From the NCBI RefSeq assembly GCF_017743975.1, contig NZ_JAGHRC010000002.1:1-64000 (forward strand): DNA of 64,000 bases. The letters run 5' to 3'. Shown here piece after piece: positions 45,780 to 55,120 of the stretch. Under the pieces are notes generated by a model, which was not told where the DNA came from, did not search any database, and worked only from the letters and a program-made list of their open reading frames with translations. The stretch is from Ruegeria sp. R14_0 (GTDB lineage Bacteria; Pseudomonadota; Alphaproteobacteria; Rhodobacterales; Rhodobacteraceae). How positions within the stretch are numbered: position 1 is the stretch's first letter; each line of letters opens with the position of its first letter. A program made the translations under genes and the position numbers.

Positions 45780-46696
45780 GCACGGCCTTCCTGCTGGTGT
45801 GCGCCATGTGTCTGGACGCGGCACTGGGAGAGCCCGACTGGCTGTGGTCCCGCATCCGGCATCCGGCAGTGATGATCGGAAACGTCATCGGCTGGCTGGA
45901 CAAACGCCTCAACAAGGGGACAGGAAAGCGGCTGAAAGGGATCGCTGTCGTGCTGCTGCTTGTTCTTGGCGCGTGGTTTCTGGGCCGCACGCTGGCCCTT
46001 CTGGGACCAGTGATCGAGATCATCCTTGCCGCAATTCTTCTGGCGCAGAAATCGCTGGTCTCCCATGTCCGCGCCGTGGCCGACGGGCTGCGCACCTCAC
46101 TATCGGAAGGCCGTGCCAAGGTTGCGATGATCGTGTCCCGCGACACGCGTGACATGACCGAGGCACAGGTTGCGCGGTCCGCTATCGAAAGTGCCGCCGA
46201 AAACCTCAGCGACGGGGTGATCGCCCCGGCGTTTTGGTTCCTGATCGGGGGCCTGCCCGGAATTCTGATCTACAAGGCGATCAACACGGCCGACAGCATG
46301 ATCGGTTATCGCACCGAAAAACATCGTGACTTTGGCTGGGCCGCCGCACGTCTGGACGATGTTCTGAACCTGATCCCGGCCCGCCTGACCTGCGTTATGA
46401 TCGTGGGCCTTTCTGGCCAATGGGCGCGCTGGCCCGAGATGGTCGCGGACGCCCGCCGCCATATCTCGCCCAACGCAGGCTGGCCCGAGGCCGCTATGGC
46501 GCGCGCGCTAAACGTCGCCCTGGCCGGGCCGCGCAGCTACGACGGCAAGCTGCGCGATCTGGCCTGGGTCAATGGCGACGCGCCCCGCGAAATTGGAGCA
46601 CAGGAGGTTTTCCGCGCATGTGACATGCTCTGGCGGGTTTGGGGGCTTGCGCTGGGGCTCGTGTCGGTGTGGGTTGGGGCAAGCTTCATTTTCTGA
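45776..46696 (+). CDS. cobD: Adenosylcobinamide-phosphate synthase (CbiB/CobD)
   Basis: CobD/CbiB attaches aminopropanol phosphate to adenosylcobyric acid in the membrane. The 306-residue protein has several transmembrane helices; its N-terminal half carries [20 protein letters not shown] and [41 protein letters not shown], typical family motifs. The GTG start overlaps the cobC stop (GTGA). A lytic transglycosylase gene follows after 12 bases. Confidence 0.95.
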   Translation: MSTAFLLVCAMCLDAALGEPDWLWSRIRHPAVMIGNVIGWLDKRLNKGTGKRLKGIAVVLLLVLGAWFLGRTLALLGPVIEIILAAILLAQKSLVSHVRAVADGLRTSLSEGRAKVAMIVSRDTRDMTEAQVARSAIESAAENLSDGVIAPAFWFLIGGLPGILIYKAINTADSMIGYRTEKHRDFGWAAARLDDVLNLIPARLTCVMIVGLSGQWARWPEMVADARRHISPNAGWPEAAMARALNVALAGPRSYDGKLRDLAWVNGDAPREIGAQEVFRACDMLWRVWGLALGLVSVWVGASFIF

Positions 46697-46708
46697 CGGA
46701 CCACACGA

Positions 46709-47872
46709 ATGCGTTTTCTCTCGGGCATCCTTGCCGCCACCCTTTTCGCCTCACCCGCACTGGCCCAATGCGGCGGCGGGTTTAACTCTTTCGTGAATGG
46801 CCTGAAATCGGAGGCCGTGCAGAAGGGGTTCGAAGAATCCACTGTGGATGGCTTTTTCCAAGGCGTTCAGCAGGACGGGGCCGTTCTGCGCGCCGACCGG
46901 GCGCAGGGCGTATTCCAGAAACCGTTCATTGATTTCTCACGCCGTCTGATCTCGCAAAACCGGATTGATCGCGGCGCGTCCATGTCGCGCAAGTACGACG
47001 CAGTGTTTGACCGGATCGAGCGGGAATATGGCGTCTCGCGCGGTGTACTTCTGGCCTTCTGGGCGTTCGAGACCGATTACGGCGCGGTTCAGGGCGATTT
47101 CAATACCCGCAACGCGCTGGTCACTCTGGCCCATGACTGCCGCCGACCTGAACTGTTCCGACCTCAGATCTTCGCCGCCATCGAATTCTATAGCCAAGGC
47201 AACTTCGACCCCGCGCGCACGACGGGTGCCTGGGCCGGAGAGATTGGCATGGTGCAGATGCTGCCCCGCGATATTCTTGAAAACGGTGTGGACGGGGATG
47301 GCGACGGCAAGGTCTCGCTGAAGACCTCGGCACCGGATGCGCTGATGTCCGGGGGCAAGATGCTGTCGCATCTGGGATGGCGACCGGGTGAGCCATGGCT
47401 GCAAGAGGTGACCGTTCCGGCACAGATGGACTGGTCCCTGTCAGGCCCCGGTAAATCGCGCCCGGTGTCCGAATGGCAGGCGATGGGTATTCAGGCGCGC
47501 AGCGGGTCATTGGCCAACCTGCCAGCCTCACTGATCCTGCCACAGGGCCATAAAGGCCCCGCATTTCTGGCCTATCCCAATTTCGACGTTTACTTCGAAT
47601 GGAACCAGAGCTTTGTCTACGTCCTGACCGCCGCCTATTTCGGCACGCGGCTTGAGGGCGCGCAGATCTATGACGCAGGCAATCCGCCGCAAGGACTGAA
47701 TGCCGCGCAGATGAAACAGTTACAAACCAAGCTGCAAGCACGTGGCCACGACGTTGGCAAGATCGACGGCATTTTAGGCGCAGGTACGCGGGCGGCCGTG
47801 CAGTCCGAACAAGCGCGGCTGGGGCTTCCGGCGGATGCGTGGCCCACAGCGGAGCTGCTGAACCAATTGTAA
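46709..47872 (+). CDS. Lytic murein transglycosylase (MltB family) with peptidoglycan-binding domain
   Basis: The 387-residue protein has a signal peptide (MRFLSGILAATLFASPALAQ), a soluble lytic transglycosylase catalytic domain with the catalytic Glu in LLAFWAFETDYGAVQG, GEIGMVQMLPRDILEN and DGDGDGKVSLKT, and a C-terminal peptidoglycan-binding domain (QLQTKLQARGHDVGKIDGIL). It cleaves murein strands with 1,6-anhydro ends. It may be cotranscribed with cobCD because only 12 bases separate them, though no function joins them. Confidence 0.92.
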   Translation: MRFLSGILAATLFASPALAQCGGGFNSFVNGLKSEAVQKGFEESTVDGFFQGVQQDGAVLRADRAQGVFQKPFIDFSRRLISQNRIDRGASMSRKYDAVFDRIEREYGVSRGVLLAFWAFETDYGAVQGDFNTRNALVTLAHDCRRPELFRPQIFAAIEFYSQGNFDPARTTGAWAGEIGMVQMLPRDILENGVDGDGDGKVSLKTSAPDALMSGGKMLSHLGWRPGEPWLQEVTVPAQMDWSLSGPGKSRPVSEWQAMGIQARSGSLANLPASLILPQGHKGPAFLAYPNFDVYFEWNQSFVYVLTAAYFGTRLEGAQIYDAGNPPQGLNAAQMKQLQTKLQARGHDVGKIDGILGAGTRAAVQSEQARLGLPADAWPTAELLNQL

Positions 47873-47888
47873 CAAGAAACGCTGGCTA

Positions 47889-47911
47889 ACCGGGGCTGTC
47901 CTTGCCCCGGT
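47889..47911. terminator. Hairpin between convergent transglycosylase and thioesterase genes
   Basis: ACCGGGGC-TGTCCTT-GCCCCGGT is a perfect 8-base stem located between two converging genes. It is followed by a C/T-rich CCTCTTAC stretch rather than a clean U tract. Confidence 0.65.
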
Positions 47912-47915
47912 CCTC

Positions 47916-48353
47916 TTACGTTTCGTCAAAAACCGGTCGCGGCGCACCATCGTCGTCAAGCGCGACAAAGACAAAGTCCGCGTCTGTAACTTTTTGGGCT
48001 TTCTCGGAATATCTTGGGCGGGCCCAGGCATCCACGTGAATACGCATCGACGTGCGCCCCACTTTCAACAGCGTCGCGTAGAGCGTAACCTCATCCCCAA
48101 CCTTTACCGGTCGTAAAAACTGCATCGCTTCGACCGATACAGTCGCGCCGCGCCCTTGCGATACGCGGCCTGCCATATTCCCGGCCGCAAGGTCCATCTG
48201 CGACATGAGCCAGCCACCAAAAATATCCCCGGAGGGATTCGTGTCCGCTGGCATTGCAATAGTGCGGATCACCAGCACGCCGTCTTCCTGTTGACGCCCA
48301 TGAGAGCCGCGCTGTTTTCCGAGGGCCAAAGTGTCTTTCGATGCTTCGCTCAA
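47916..48353 (-). CDS. Acyl-CoA thioesterase, hotdog fold (YciA-like)
   Basis: The 145-residue enzyme hydrolyses acyl-CoA. It has the hotdog signature IAMPADTNPSGDIFGGWLMS and VEAMQFLRPVKVGDEV, and a likely catalytic Asp in QMDLAAGNM. The start is probably TTG at 48353, since AAAGGA lies seven bases upstream; an ATG 12 codons earlier (48389) is the alternative. The substrate chain length is unknown. Confidence 0.88.
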   Translation of the reverse strand: MSEASKDTLALGKQRGSHGRQQEDGVLVIRTIAMPADTNPSGDIFGGWLMSQMDLAAGNMAGRVSQGRGATVSVEAMQFLRPVKVGDEVTLYATLLKVGRTSMRIHVDAWARPRYSEKAQKVTDADFVFVALDDDGAPRPVFDET

Positions 48354-48478
48354 GTGTTTTTCCTTTGTTGGCCAGCACGGTCTGCCCATGCCAGCTGCCC
48401 CGTGAGCTTATTTCGATCGGTGGAAATCCCAAAACACTTTACCGGACGCAGCATTCAAAGCGCCGCATCCAAGCCGCG

Positions 48479-48829
48479 TTATTCAGGCCGGACCGGATAC
48501 CGGTCGCCTTTCTCATCAATCAGGATCAAGCGTTCACCACTGCGCACATACAGGTCGCAACGACTGAACCCGTTTCGATAAGCGATACAGACGCTGCCAT
48601 CGTCGGCGAATGAATAGGTGCCAAAGGCCGCATCTCCGCTGGCGTAGGTATAGGAATAAGCACCGCCGGCAGAAAACTTGGCCTGCCCATCGTCATAAAA
48701 CGTCAGTGTTCGACCTGCCAGAGCGTCCAACTCCTCGGGTGACAACGGGGTATCGCCGGGTTTCGTGGGCCATTCAGCTGCCACAACCGGGCTTGCGGCC
48801 ATCAAGGCTATGATCAGGTATCGGGTCAT
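48479..48829 (-). CDS. Exported small hypothetical protein
   Basis: The 116-residue protein has a cleavable signal (MTRYLIIALMAASPVVAAEW) with a cleavage site after VAA, then a beta-rich mature part with LTFYDDGQAKFSAGGAYSYTY and CIAYRNGFSRCDLYVRSGER. The two cysteines could form a disulphide. I do not recognise the family. It follows smc on the same strand with about 50 bases between; the region before it up to the thioesterase gene (48354-48478) shows nothing. Confidence 0.7.
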   Translation of the reverse strand: MTRYLIIALMAASPVVAAEWPTKPGDTPLSPEELDALAGRTLTFYDDGQAKFSAGGAYSYTYASGDAAFGTYSFADDGSVCIAYRNGFSRCDLYVRSGERLILIDEKGDRYPVRPE

Positions 48830-48883
48830 GGGGCCACCTTACCCCGCGAAGCAGGGTTTGAGGCATAACGTTGCAGTGAGCGG

Positions 48884-51800
48884 TCAGGCGACCATCTGCT
48901 CGGCTTTCTTGAGGTCGACCGAAACCAACTGGCTGACGCCTTGTTCCTGCATCGTCACACCAAACAAACGGTCCATTCGCGCCATCGTCACCGCGTGGTG
49001 GGTGATGATCAGGAACCGCGTATCCGTCTGGCGGCACATCTCGTCCAGCAGGTCGCAGAAGCGGGTGACATTGGCGTCATCCAACGGCGCATCGACCTCG
49101 TCCAGAACACAGATCGGGGCCGGGTTGGCCAGGAACACGCCAAAGATCAGCGCCGTCGCCGTCAAGGTTTGTTCACCACCCGACAGCAGGCTGAGGGTCG
49201 AGAGCTTTTTGCCCGGAGGCTGACACATGATCTCAAGGCCCGCATCCAGCGGATCGTCGCTTTCGACCATGACCAGGTTGGCTTCTCCGCCGCCGAACAG
49301 ATGCTTGAACAGCATCGCGAAGTTCGAGTTCACTTGCTCGAACGCGGTCAGCAGACGTTCGCGCCCTTCACGATTGAGGCTGGCAATACCGCTGCGCAAG
49401 GCCTTGATCGCCTCTTCCAGATCGGCCTTTTCGCTATTCAGCGTATCGAACTCTTCCTGAACTTCCTTGCTGTCCTCTTCGGCACGCAAGTTCACGGCCC
49501 CCATCGCATCGCGCTGGCGTTTGTGGCGGTTCACCTCGGCCTCCAACGCGTCGGCTGCAGGCATCTGGTCGGGGTTCACGTCCAACTGATTCAGCAGCTG
49601 GTTGGGCGTCAGTTGCTGATCCTCGGCAATACGCTCTGCCGCAGCCACAACACCTTCTTTGGCCGCGTCACAGCGTGCCTCAGCCGCGGCGCGGCCTTCA
49701 CGCGCTTCCGAGGCCAGACGTTCCGCTTCACGTTCCGCCAACACGACCTCGCGCTGCTGGGTCTCAGCCTCGGCCAATTTGTCGGCAGCCTCGGCGCGCC
49801 GCGCTTCGGCGGTTTCGATCAGTTCGTTCAGCTCTTCGCGGGCCTCGGCAATCTCACTGGGCGCCGCCATCGCCTCTGACAGTTCCTCTTCCGAGCTCTC
49901 CTTGCGGTCAGCCAGTTCGGAAATCCGCTTCTCTGCGGTTTCAAGCCGATGCCGCCATCCGCTCAGATCCTTGGTGACTTCTTGCGTCCGCCGGGTCCGC
50001 GCCTCGCCCTCGCGGCGCAGCTCATCATGGGTTGAGCGGTGGGTCAGCATCGTAATCCGCGCCGCCTCGACCGTCTGTTTGATGTCCTCAACCTGCGCCC
50101 GAGCACTGTCGAGGTCACCAAGGCTGGTCAGCGCGCCTTCGGCTTCACGCAACTGAGCGCGAGCGGACATCGCATCTTCCTTGTGCCGGTCAACAGCCAG
50201 GGTCAGTGTTTCCAGCTTGCCCTGTGCCAGATTGCGATCCGCCTCGGCCCGGCTCAACTGGCGCGCGCTTTCGGCCATTCGTTGATCGGCGGCACGCCGG
50301 GCTTCACGCGCGCGGCGGTCCGCTTCGGTGACATCGGCCAGCTGCTGCGACAGCGCCTCGTGCGCGGCACGAGCCCCGTCGGCCTGCGCCTCGGTGCGTG
50401 TCAGCTCCTGTTTCAACGCTTCCAGCTTGTTGAGCTGTTCCAGCCGCAGGGCGGCAGCACTCGGCGCGTCCTCGGCCCAAGCCCGGAAACCGTCCCAGCG
50501 CCACAAGTCACCGGACCGCGATACCAAGCGTTGCCCCGGCTTCAACAACGCCTGCAACCGCGCACCCTGATCCGCGTCGACCAACCCGATCTGAGCGATC
50601 CGGCGGCTCAGGCGATCTGGTCCAGACACGTGCAGCGCCAAAGGCTCAACCCCATCAGGCAGCGGCTGGTCCGCATCGTATCCGGCCACTTGCACCCACC
50701 CCGACGGGCCATCGCCTTCGACCAGCGGCGCGCGTAGATCATCGGCCAGCGCAGCCCCCAGCGCTTTTTCATAGCCGGGATCGACACGCAGCAGGTCCAT
50801 GACCTGCCCACCTTCGGCCGTATCCCGTTCCACCAGTTTAGCCAGGGCGGATGTCTCGGCGCGGATCGCACCCAGCTCACCCTCGGCCTCGGACCGCTGC
50901 GCGCGGGCTTCGGCTTCGCGAGCCTGAGTTTCACCGCGCAGCTCGTCTGCAGCCGCCAATGCTTCTTCTGCGGCTTCTGCGGCTTCGCGGGCTTCTTCCT
51001 CGCCCGCTTGCGCCGCTTCGAATGCCTCACTCGTGCGGGTCAACGCATCTCGGGCCTCATCCACGGCGATGCGGGCTTTTTCTTCCTCGCCCTCAGACCG
51101 GGCCAGCGTCTTGCGGCCGTCTTCGACCAAGCGCTGCGCCGATTGGTGCCGCGCCACCAGACGCGCCATATCCTCGGTTTCTTGCGAGAGGTGATCTTCA
51201 CGCTCCTGCAGCACCGCAGCAGCCTCGCGCGCGACCTCGGCAGCTTCTGCCACCTTGTCGTCATACCCGTCGGCCGCTTTGGCCAATTCGCGCGCTTCCC
51301 ATTGCAGACGTTCGATCATCTGGCCAGCATCTCGGTTCAGGCCGGTTTCACGCTCGATATCGTTGCCCAACTGCTGAATGCGGTTGGTGAGTGTTTCAAT
51401 CGTCTGGCGCGCGCGGGTTTCCTGATCCGTCAGCTGATCGCGTTGGACCTGCTGGCGCTGCAGAACGGCGGCCGCGATGGCCTCTTCCTCGCGCAGCGGT
51501 GGCAGTGTTTCTTCAATCTCGGCCCGTTTGGCACTGGCCGCGCGGGCTTCGGCCTCGGCACGCGAGGCTTCGGTGATCCGCTCGCGCAGAACGTCCTCAG
51601 CCTGCTGGCGGGCCATGTCAGCTTCTTTCCAGCGGCGGTATAGCAGCATGCCCTCGGCTTGGCGCAGTTGCTCCCCAATCTCGCGGTAACGCGCCGCCTG
51701 ACGGGCTTGACGCGCAAGCTGGGCAAGCTGGGTTCCAAGCTGTTCCAGTACATCATCGACACGGGTCAGGTTTGCCTCGGTGCCCTTCAGCTTTAGCTCA

Positions 51801-52345
51801 GCCTCATGCCGACGCTGGTACAGACCTGAAATGCCCGCGGCCTCTTCCAGAATACGGCGGCGCGCACGGGGTTTGGCGTTGATCAGCTCGGCAATTCGGT
51901 TCTGCCCCACCAGCGCCGGCGAATGCGCCCCGGTCGAGGCATCCGCGAACAGCATCTGAACATCGCGCGCCCGCACGTCCTTGCCATTCGTCTTGTAAGC
52001 ACTGCCGACATCGCGCGTGATGCGGCGAATGATCTCCAACTGGTCAGAGTCATTGAACCCCGAAGGCGCAAGGCGTTCGGAATTGTCCATGGTCAGGACA
52101 ACTTCGGCAAAATTGCGCGCCGGGCGCGTTGCGGCGCCTGCAAAGATCACATCTTCCATCGCGCCGCCGCGCATGGATTTGGGTCGGTTCTCGCCCATTA
52201 CCCAACGCAAAGCTTCCAAAAGATTGGACTTGCCGCAGCCATTCGGACCCACCACACCGGTCAACCCATCCGCGATGATCAGATCGGTCGGATCAACAAA
52301 GCTCTTGAAGCCGGTTAGTTTGAGTTTGCTAAAGCGCAAAGGCAA
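48884..52345 (-). CDS. smc: Chromosome segregation protein SMC
   Basis: SMC is the ATPase subunit of the condensin that organises the chromosome. The 1153-residue protein has Walker A VGPNGCGKSN (residues 31-40), two long coiled coils rich in Ala/Glu/Arg flanking a hinge (around residues 500-640), and the signature LLSGGEQTLTA with the Walker B ICVLDEVDAPLDDANV near the C terminus. Starts are TTG at 52345 or TTG at 52339; the latter gives MRFSKLKL, closer to the family. The partner genes scpA and scpB are not in the window. Confidence 0.96.
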   Translation of the reverse strand: MPLRFSKLKLTGFKSFVDPTDLIIADGLTGVVGPNGCGKSNLLEALRWVMGENRPKSMRGGAMEDVIFAGAATRPARNFAEVVLTMDNSERLAPSGFNDSDQLEIIRRITRDVGSAYKTNGKDVRARDVQMLFADASTGAHSPALVGQNRIAELINAKPRARRRILEEAAGISGLYQRRHEAELKLKGTEANLTRVDDVLEQLGTQLAQLARQARQAARYREIGEQLRQAEGMLLYRRWKEADMARQQAEDVLRERITEASRAEAEARAASAKRAEIEETLPPLREEEAIAAAVLQRQQVQRDQLTDQETRARQTIETLTNRIQQLGNDIERETGLNRDAGQMIERLQWEARELAKAADGYDDKVAEAAEVAREAAAVLQEREDHLSQETEDMARLVARHQSAQRLVEDGRKTLARSEGEEEKARIAVDEARDALTRTSEAFEAAQAGEEEAREAAEAAEEALAAADELRGETQAREAEARAQRSEAEGELGAIRAETSALAKLVERDTAEGGQVMDLLRVDPGYEKALGAALADDLRAPLVEGDGPSGWVQVAGYDADQPLPDGVEPLALHVSGPDRLSRRIAQIGLVDADQGARLQALLKPGQRLVSRSGDLWRWDGFRAWAEDAPSAAALRLEQLNKLEALKQELTRTEAQADGARAAHEALSQQLADVTEADRRAREARRAADQRMAESARQLSRAEADRNLAQGKLETLTLAVDRHKEDAMSARAQLREAEGALTSLGDLDSARAQVEDIKQTVEAARITMLTHRSTHDELRREGEARTRRTQEVTKDLSGWRHRLETAEKRISELADRKESSEEELSEAMAAPSEIAEAREELNELIETAEARRAEAADKLAEAETQQREVVLAEREAERLASEAREGRAAAEARCDAAKEGVVAAAERIAEDQQLTPNQLLNQLDVNPDQMPAADALEAEVNRHKRQRDAMGAVNLRAEEDSKEVQEEFDTLNSEKADLEEAIKALRSGIASLNREGRERLLTAFEQVNSNFAMLFKHLFGGGEANLVMVESDDPLDAGLEIMCQPPGKKLSTLSLLSGGEQTLTATALIFGVFLANPAPICVLDEVDAPLDDANVTRFCDLLDEMCRQTDTRFLIITHHAVTMARMDRLFGVTMQEQGVSQLVSVDLKKAEQMVA

Positions 52346-52435
52346 TTGGTCCCGTGATTCCTATATCTGGAAGTCTGCGCAAGCTGTTGGGGTCGAGTCA
52401 ACGGAGGAACGCAGGATATGGGATTTCACGCCGAG

Positions 52436-52444
52436 TTATCCACA
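52436..52444. promoter_or_regulatory. Perfect DnaA box
   Basis: TTATCCACA is identical to the consensus DnaA box. It lies in the 133-base region between smc and a lipoprotein gene. I saw no cluster of boxes around it, so it is probably not an origin. Confidence 0.35.
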
Positions 52445-52456
52445 ATATCTTGCCAA

Positions 52457-52478
52457 AATACGCGAAAAAGCGCGTATT
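52457..52478 (-). terminator. Candidate intrinsic terminator of the small lipoprotein gene
   Basis: On the minus strand AATACGCG-CTTTTT-CGCGTATT forms a perfect 8-base stem directly after the stop codon and runs into TTTTGGC. It sits between the lipoprotein gene and smc. Confidence 0.65.
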
Positions 52479-52874
52479 CTAATAGGGCGAGCATTCAAAA
52501 ACCTGATAGCCGTAGTCTTCGTAATAGCCGTAATCAGTGCATTCATAGGGTCTGCGGAGAAGCGCACCGAAGATCAGCTTTTCCCCCAATTCCCGGTCAC
52601 AACCCAAAATGCCCACGGTAACCGCTGCATCGCCCAGAACATCCAAAAGCGGGCAACCCGATACCTGTGCCATGGCCAGGGCGGCACGGTCCCGGATGGG
52701 ACCAAGACGCGGGGCATATTGGGTATTGATCCGCACAGCCTCGGCCAGATCACCCCGCACCCGTACGTCAAAGACGCTGCCATTCACTGCCACCCGGGTT
52801 GCGGGTGCGTCCCGAAAATGGGGCGTGCCGGCCGAACATGCGGCCAGCACTAGGAGGGACAGATACCGGATCAT
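52479..52874 (-). CDS. Predicted lipoprotein of unknown function
   Basis: The 131-residue protein has a lipoprotein signal (MIRYLSLLVLAAC). The mature part has FDVRVRGDLAEAVRINTQYA and a Tyr-rich C terminus (YGYYEDYGYQVFECSPY), with four to five cysteines that could pair. No known family was recognised. It lies just after the aminotransferase gene on the same strand and just before a stem-loop terminator. The exported location is well supported. Confidence 0.75.
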   Translation of the reverse strand: MIRYLSLLVLAACSAGTPHFRDAPATRVAVNGSVFDVRVRGDLAEAVRINTQYAPRLGPIRDRAALAMAQVSGCPLLDVLGDAAVTVGILGCDRELGEKLIFGALLRRPYECTDYGYYEDYGYQVFECSPY

Positions 52875-52919
52875 GCCAACAGCTTTGCACCAGCGAGGTT
52901 AACAAAACCTTTCCAAGGC

Positions 52920-54119
52920 TCAGGTGCGCAGTACCTCGCCCAAACGGCGGATGCCTTCGCGGATCGTGTCTTCATCCGAGTTCGAGAAACTCAGCCGGAT
53001 CGTGTTGGTCCCACTGCCATCGGGGAAAAAGGCCCCGCCCGGAACAAAAGCCACCTTGACCGTCTCCAAAGCCCGGGCCAGTAGGTCGGCCCCGTCTGTT
53101 CCAACCGGCAGGGTCATCCAGATGAACATACCCCCTTCGGGTTTTGTCCACTGAACACCATCGGGCATATGGTCCTGCAAAGCCTGCAGCATCGCATCCC
53201 GGCGTGCACCATAGACGCGGCGCAACATTGGGATGTGGGTGTCGAAACAGGCTCGTGCGACCTGATCAATGGCCATCTGATTGATCGTCGCCGAATGTAA
53301 ATCGGCCGCCTGTTTCATCAACACCAATTGGGAAATCACCGGCTTTGACGCCACAACCCACCCGACCCGCAGTCCTGGCGACAGGGTTTTCGAAAAGCTG
53401 CCGCAATAGATCGTCCGACACTCTTCAATCGAGCCTTTGCGCGCCAGTTCCAATGCCAGAACCGGCGGAATTGCCACGCCATCATAGCGCAGGGCCTGAT
53501 AGGCCCCGTCTTCGATCACAGCGCAATTCAACTCGTCCGTCAGATCCAGCAGAGCCTCTCGGCCACGAAGGTCCACGGTTTCACCCGTCGGGTTCGCGAA
53601 ATCGGGTGAGAGATACGCGAATTTGACCGCCCCTTCGCCCGCGGCTTCCACGTATTCCGCAGCGCCCCGGTTGCCCACGATGCTGAGCTGGTCAAAACGC
53701 GGCTCATAGGCGTTGAACGCCGCCAGCGCGCCCAGATAGGTCGGCCAACCAACCAGCGCGGTATCGCCGGGGGACAGGTAGAGCTTGCCCAGATAGTCCA
53801 GAGCCTGCTGTGAACCCGATGTGATCAGGATATTGTCAATTCCACACTCCACCCCGATCTCGCGCATATGGTCCACCAACCACTCGCGCAGCGGCACATA
53901 CCCCTCGCTGACCGAATACTGCAGCGCCTGTGCCTGCATTTGGGGGCTCAACGCAGCCTGAAACGCTGTCGCGAACCCTTCGGCAGGGAAAAGCGCGGGA
54001 TCAGGAATTCCTCCGGCGAATGAGATAATGCCGGGTTGATCCAGCAGCTTAAGCAATTCGCGTATCTCGGACGCTTTCATCCGGGACGCCCGCGTGGCGA
54101 ACAATTCGTGCGTAGACAT
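52920..54119 (-). CDS. PLP-dependent aminotransferase (fold type I, LysN/MocR-catalytic type)
   Basis: The 399-residue enzyme has SFAGGIPDPALFPAEGFATA and the substrate region ITSGSQQALDYLGKLYLSPG near residue 100, and the PLP-binding Lys in YCGSFSKTLSPGLRVGWV. It resembles the 2-aminoadipate aminotransferase group and the catalytic part of MocR proteins, but has no HTH domain. CGGAGGAGGCGT precedes the ATG at 54119. It is divergent from a FadR/GntR regulator gene, and a GTCA-N7-TGAC palindrome lies between, so the regulator may control it. The amino acid substrate is not clear. Confidence 0.92.
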   Translation of the reverse strand: MSTHELFATRASRMKASEIRELLKLLDQPGIISFAGGIPDPALFPAEGFATAFQAALSPQMQAQALQYSVSEGYVPLREWLVDHMREIGVECGIDNILITSGSQQALDYLGKLYLSPGDTALVGWPTYLGALAAFNAYEPRFDQLSIVGNRGAAEYVEAAGEGAVKFAYLSPDFANPTGETVDLRGREALLDLTDELNCAVIEDGAYQALRYDGVAIPPVLALELARKGSIEECRTIYCGSFSKTLSPGLRVGWVVASKPVISQLVLMKQAADLHSATINQMAIDQVARACFDTHIPMLRRVYGARRDAMLQALQDHMPDGVQWTKPEGGMFIWMTLPVGTDGADLLARALETVKVAFVPGGAFFPDGSGTNTIRLSFSNSDEDTIREGIRRLGEVLRT

Positions 54120-54169
54120 ACGCCTCCTCCGCATTGATGTGCAGTCAGCGTATTGTGGCATTTATTAAA

Positions 54170-54184
54170 GTCAATAATACTGAC
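54170..54184. promoter_or_regulatory. Operator-like palindrome GTCA-N7-TGAC, first copy
   Basis: GTCA-ATAATAC-TGAC lies 51 bases upstream of the aminotransferase start. The half-sites and the 7-base spacer are the same as those of the second copy near the GntR gene. Confidence 0.5.
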
Positions 54185-54234
54185 CCATTATTTCACTCAT
54201 GTGACCGGGCTTGCTTGAACCACCCGGCGATCCG

Positions 54235-54253
54235 TGGTCATATGAATTGACCA
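54235..54253. promoter_or_regulatory. Operator-like palindrome TGGTCA-N7-TGACCA, second copy
   Basis: TGGTCA-TATGAAT-TGACCA ends just before the reading frame of the GntR regulator. The arms are perfect over six bases. The TGGT...ACCA outline fits sites bound by FadR-type GntR regulators, although the usual spacer is shorter. Its position over a TATGAAT element suggests it would block the regulator's own promoter. Confidence 0.55.
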
Positions 54254-54275
54254 ATTTATGAAAATGACGCCCTGC

Positions 54276-55046
54276 ATGCCCTTTCAAAAAGTTCAAACCG
54301 AAAAGCTGTCGATTGCCGTGGTCCGCCAGATCGAACTGTTGATCCTGCGCGGCATTTTGCGACCCGGCGAACGGCTGCCGGCCGAGCGTGAACTGGCTGA
54401 ACGTCTTGGCGTGTCCCGCCCGTCCCTGCGCGAAGCCATTGCGGAACTGCAGGATCAGGGATTGCTGACGGCCAAAGCTGGATCAGGCATCTACGTGGCC
54501 GAGGTTCTGGGATCAGCCTTTTCCCCCGCTCTGATCCGACTATTCAGCAGCCATGAGGAAGCGGTGTTCGACTATCTCTCTTTCCGGCGCGACCTTGAAG
54601 GGCTGGCGGCCGAGCGGGCTGCACGTTTGGGTTCAGCGAGTGATCTGAAAGTCGTTCAGACGATATTCGACAAGATGGAAGCTGCCCATGCCCGCAACGC
54701 CGCCGAGGACGAAGCTCAGTTAGACGCGCAGTTCCACATGGCGATCATCGAGGCCAGCCATAACGTCGTTATGCTGCACATGATGCGGTCGATGTACGAT
54801 CTGCTTCGGCAGGGCGTGTTTTACAATCGGCAGATGATGTTTCAGCAACGAACCACGCGCGAGGCCATTCTGGACCAGCACCGCGCCATCAACACCGCCC
54901 TTCAGGCCCGTGATCCCGAAGGCGCCCGCGAGGCCGTGCACAGACATCTGAGCTATGTGCAGCAGTGCATGGAAGACCACCAGAAGGCCCAACGCAACGA
55001 AGCCATCGCGCAGCAACGTCTGGATCACGAAACAAGTTACAACTGA
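54276..55046 (+). CDS. GntR-family transcriptional regulator, FadR subfamily
   Basis: The 256-residue regulator has an N-terminal winged helix (VVRQIELLILRGILRPGERL, then RPSLREAIAELQDQGLL) and a C-terminal FadR-type FCD domain of helices (with DAQFHMAIIEASHNVVMLHM, a likely metal- or ligand-binding His) and a final Gln/Arg tail. The family usually starts near MPFQKV, so the ATG at 54276 was chosen; ATG 54258 is six codons earlier. No Shine-Dalgarno is visible, so the message may be leaderless. It probably regulates the divergent aminotransferase gene; ligands could be 2-oxo acids or amino acids. Confidence 0.9.
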   Translation: MPFQKVQTEKLSIAVVRQIELLILRGILRPGERLPAERELAERLGVSRPSLREAIAELQDQGLLTAKAGSGIYVAEVLGSAFSPALIRLFSSHEEAVFDYLSFRRDLEGLAAERAARLGSASDLKVVQTIFDKMEAAHARNAAEDEAQLDAQFHMAIIEASHNVVMLHMMRSMYDLLRQGVFYNRQMMFQQRTTREAILDQHRAINTALQARDPEGAREAVHRHLSYVQQCMEDHQKAQRNEAIAQQRLDHETSYN

Positions 55047-55120
55047 ACGCCACTTCAGAGTTAAAAGCTTGTTCCGGTGTTTCAGGGCCTAACGCCAATC
55101 ACCCTGGAAATCCCCTGAAG

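Noticed and set aside
52436..52444. Replication origin at smc
   Set aside because: Only a single DnaA box is present, with no box cluster or origin-type unwinding region.
52017..52853. 278-codon plus-strand frame across the smc start and the lipoprotein gene
   Set aside because: It is antisense to both, has no ribosome binding site, and the lipoprotein gene has a proper signal peptide and terminator.
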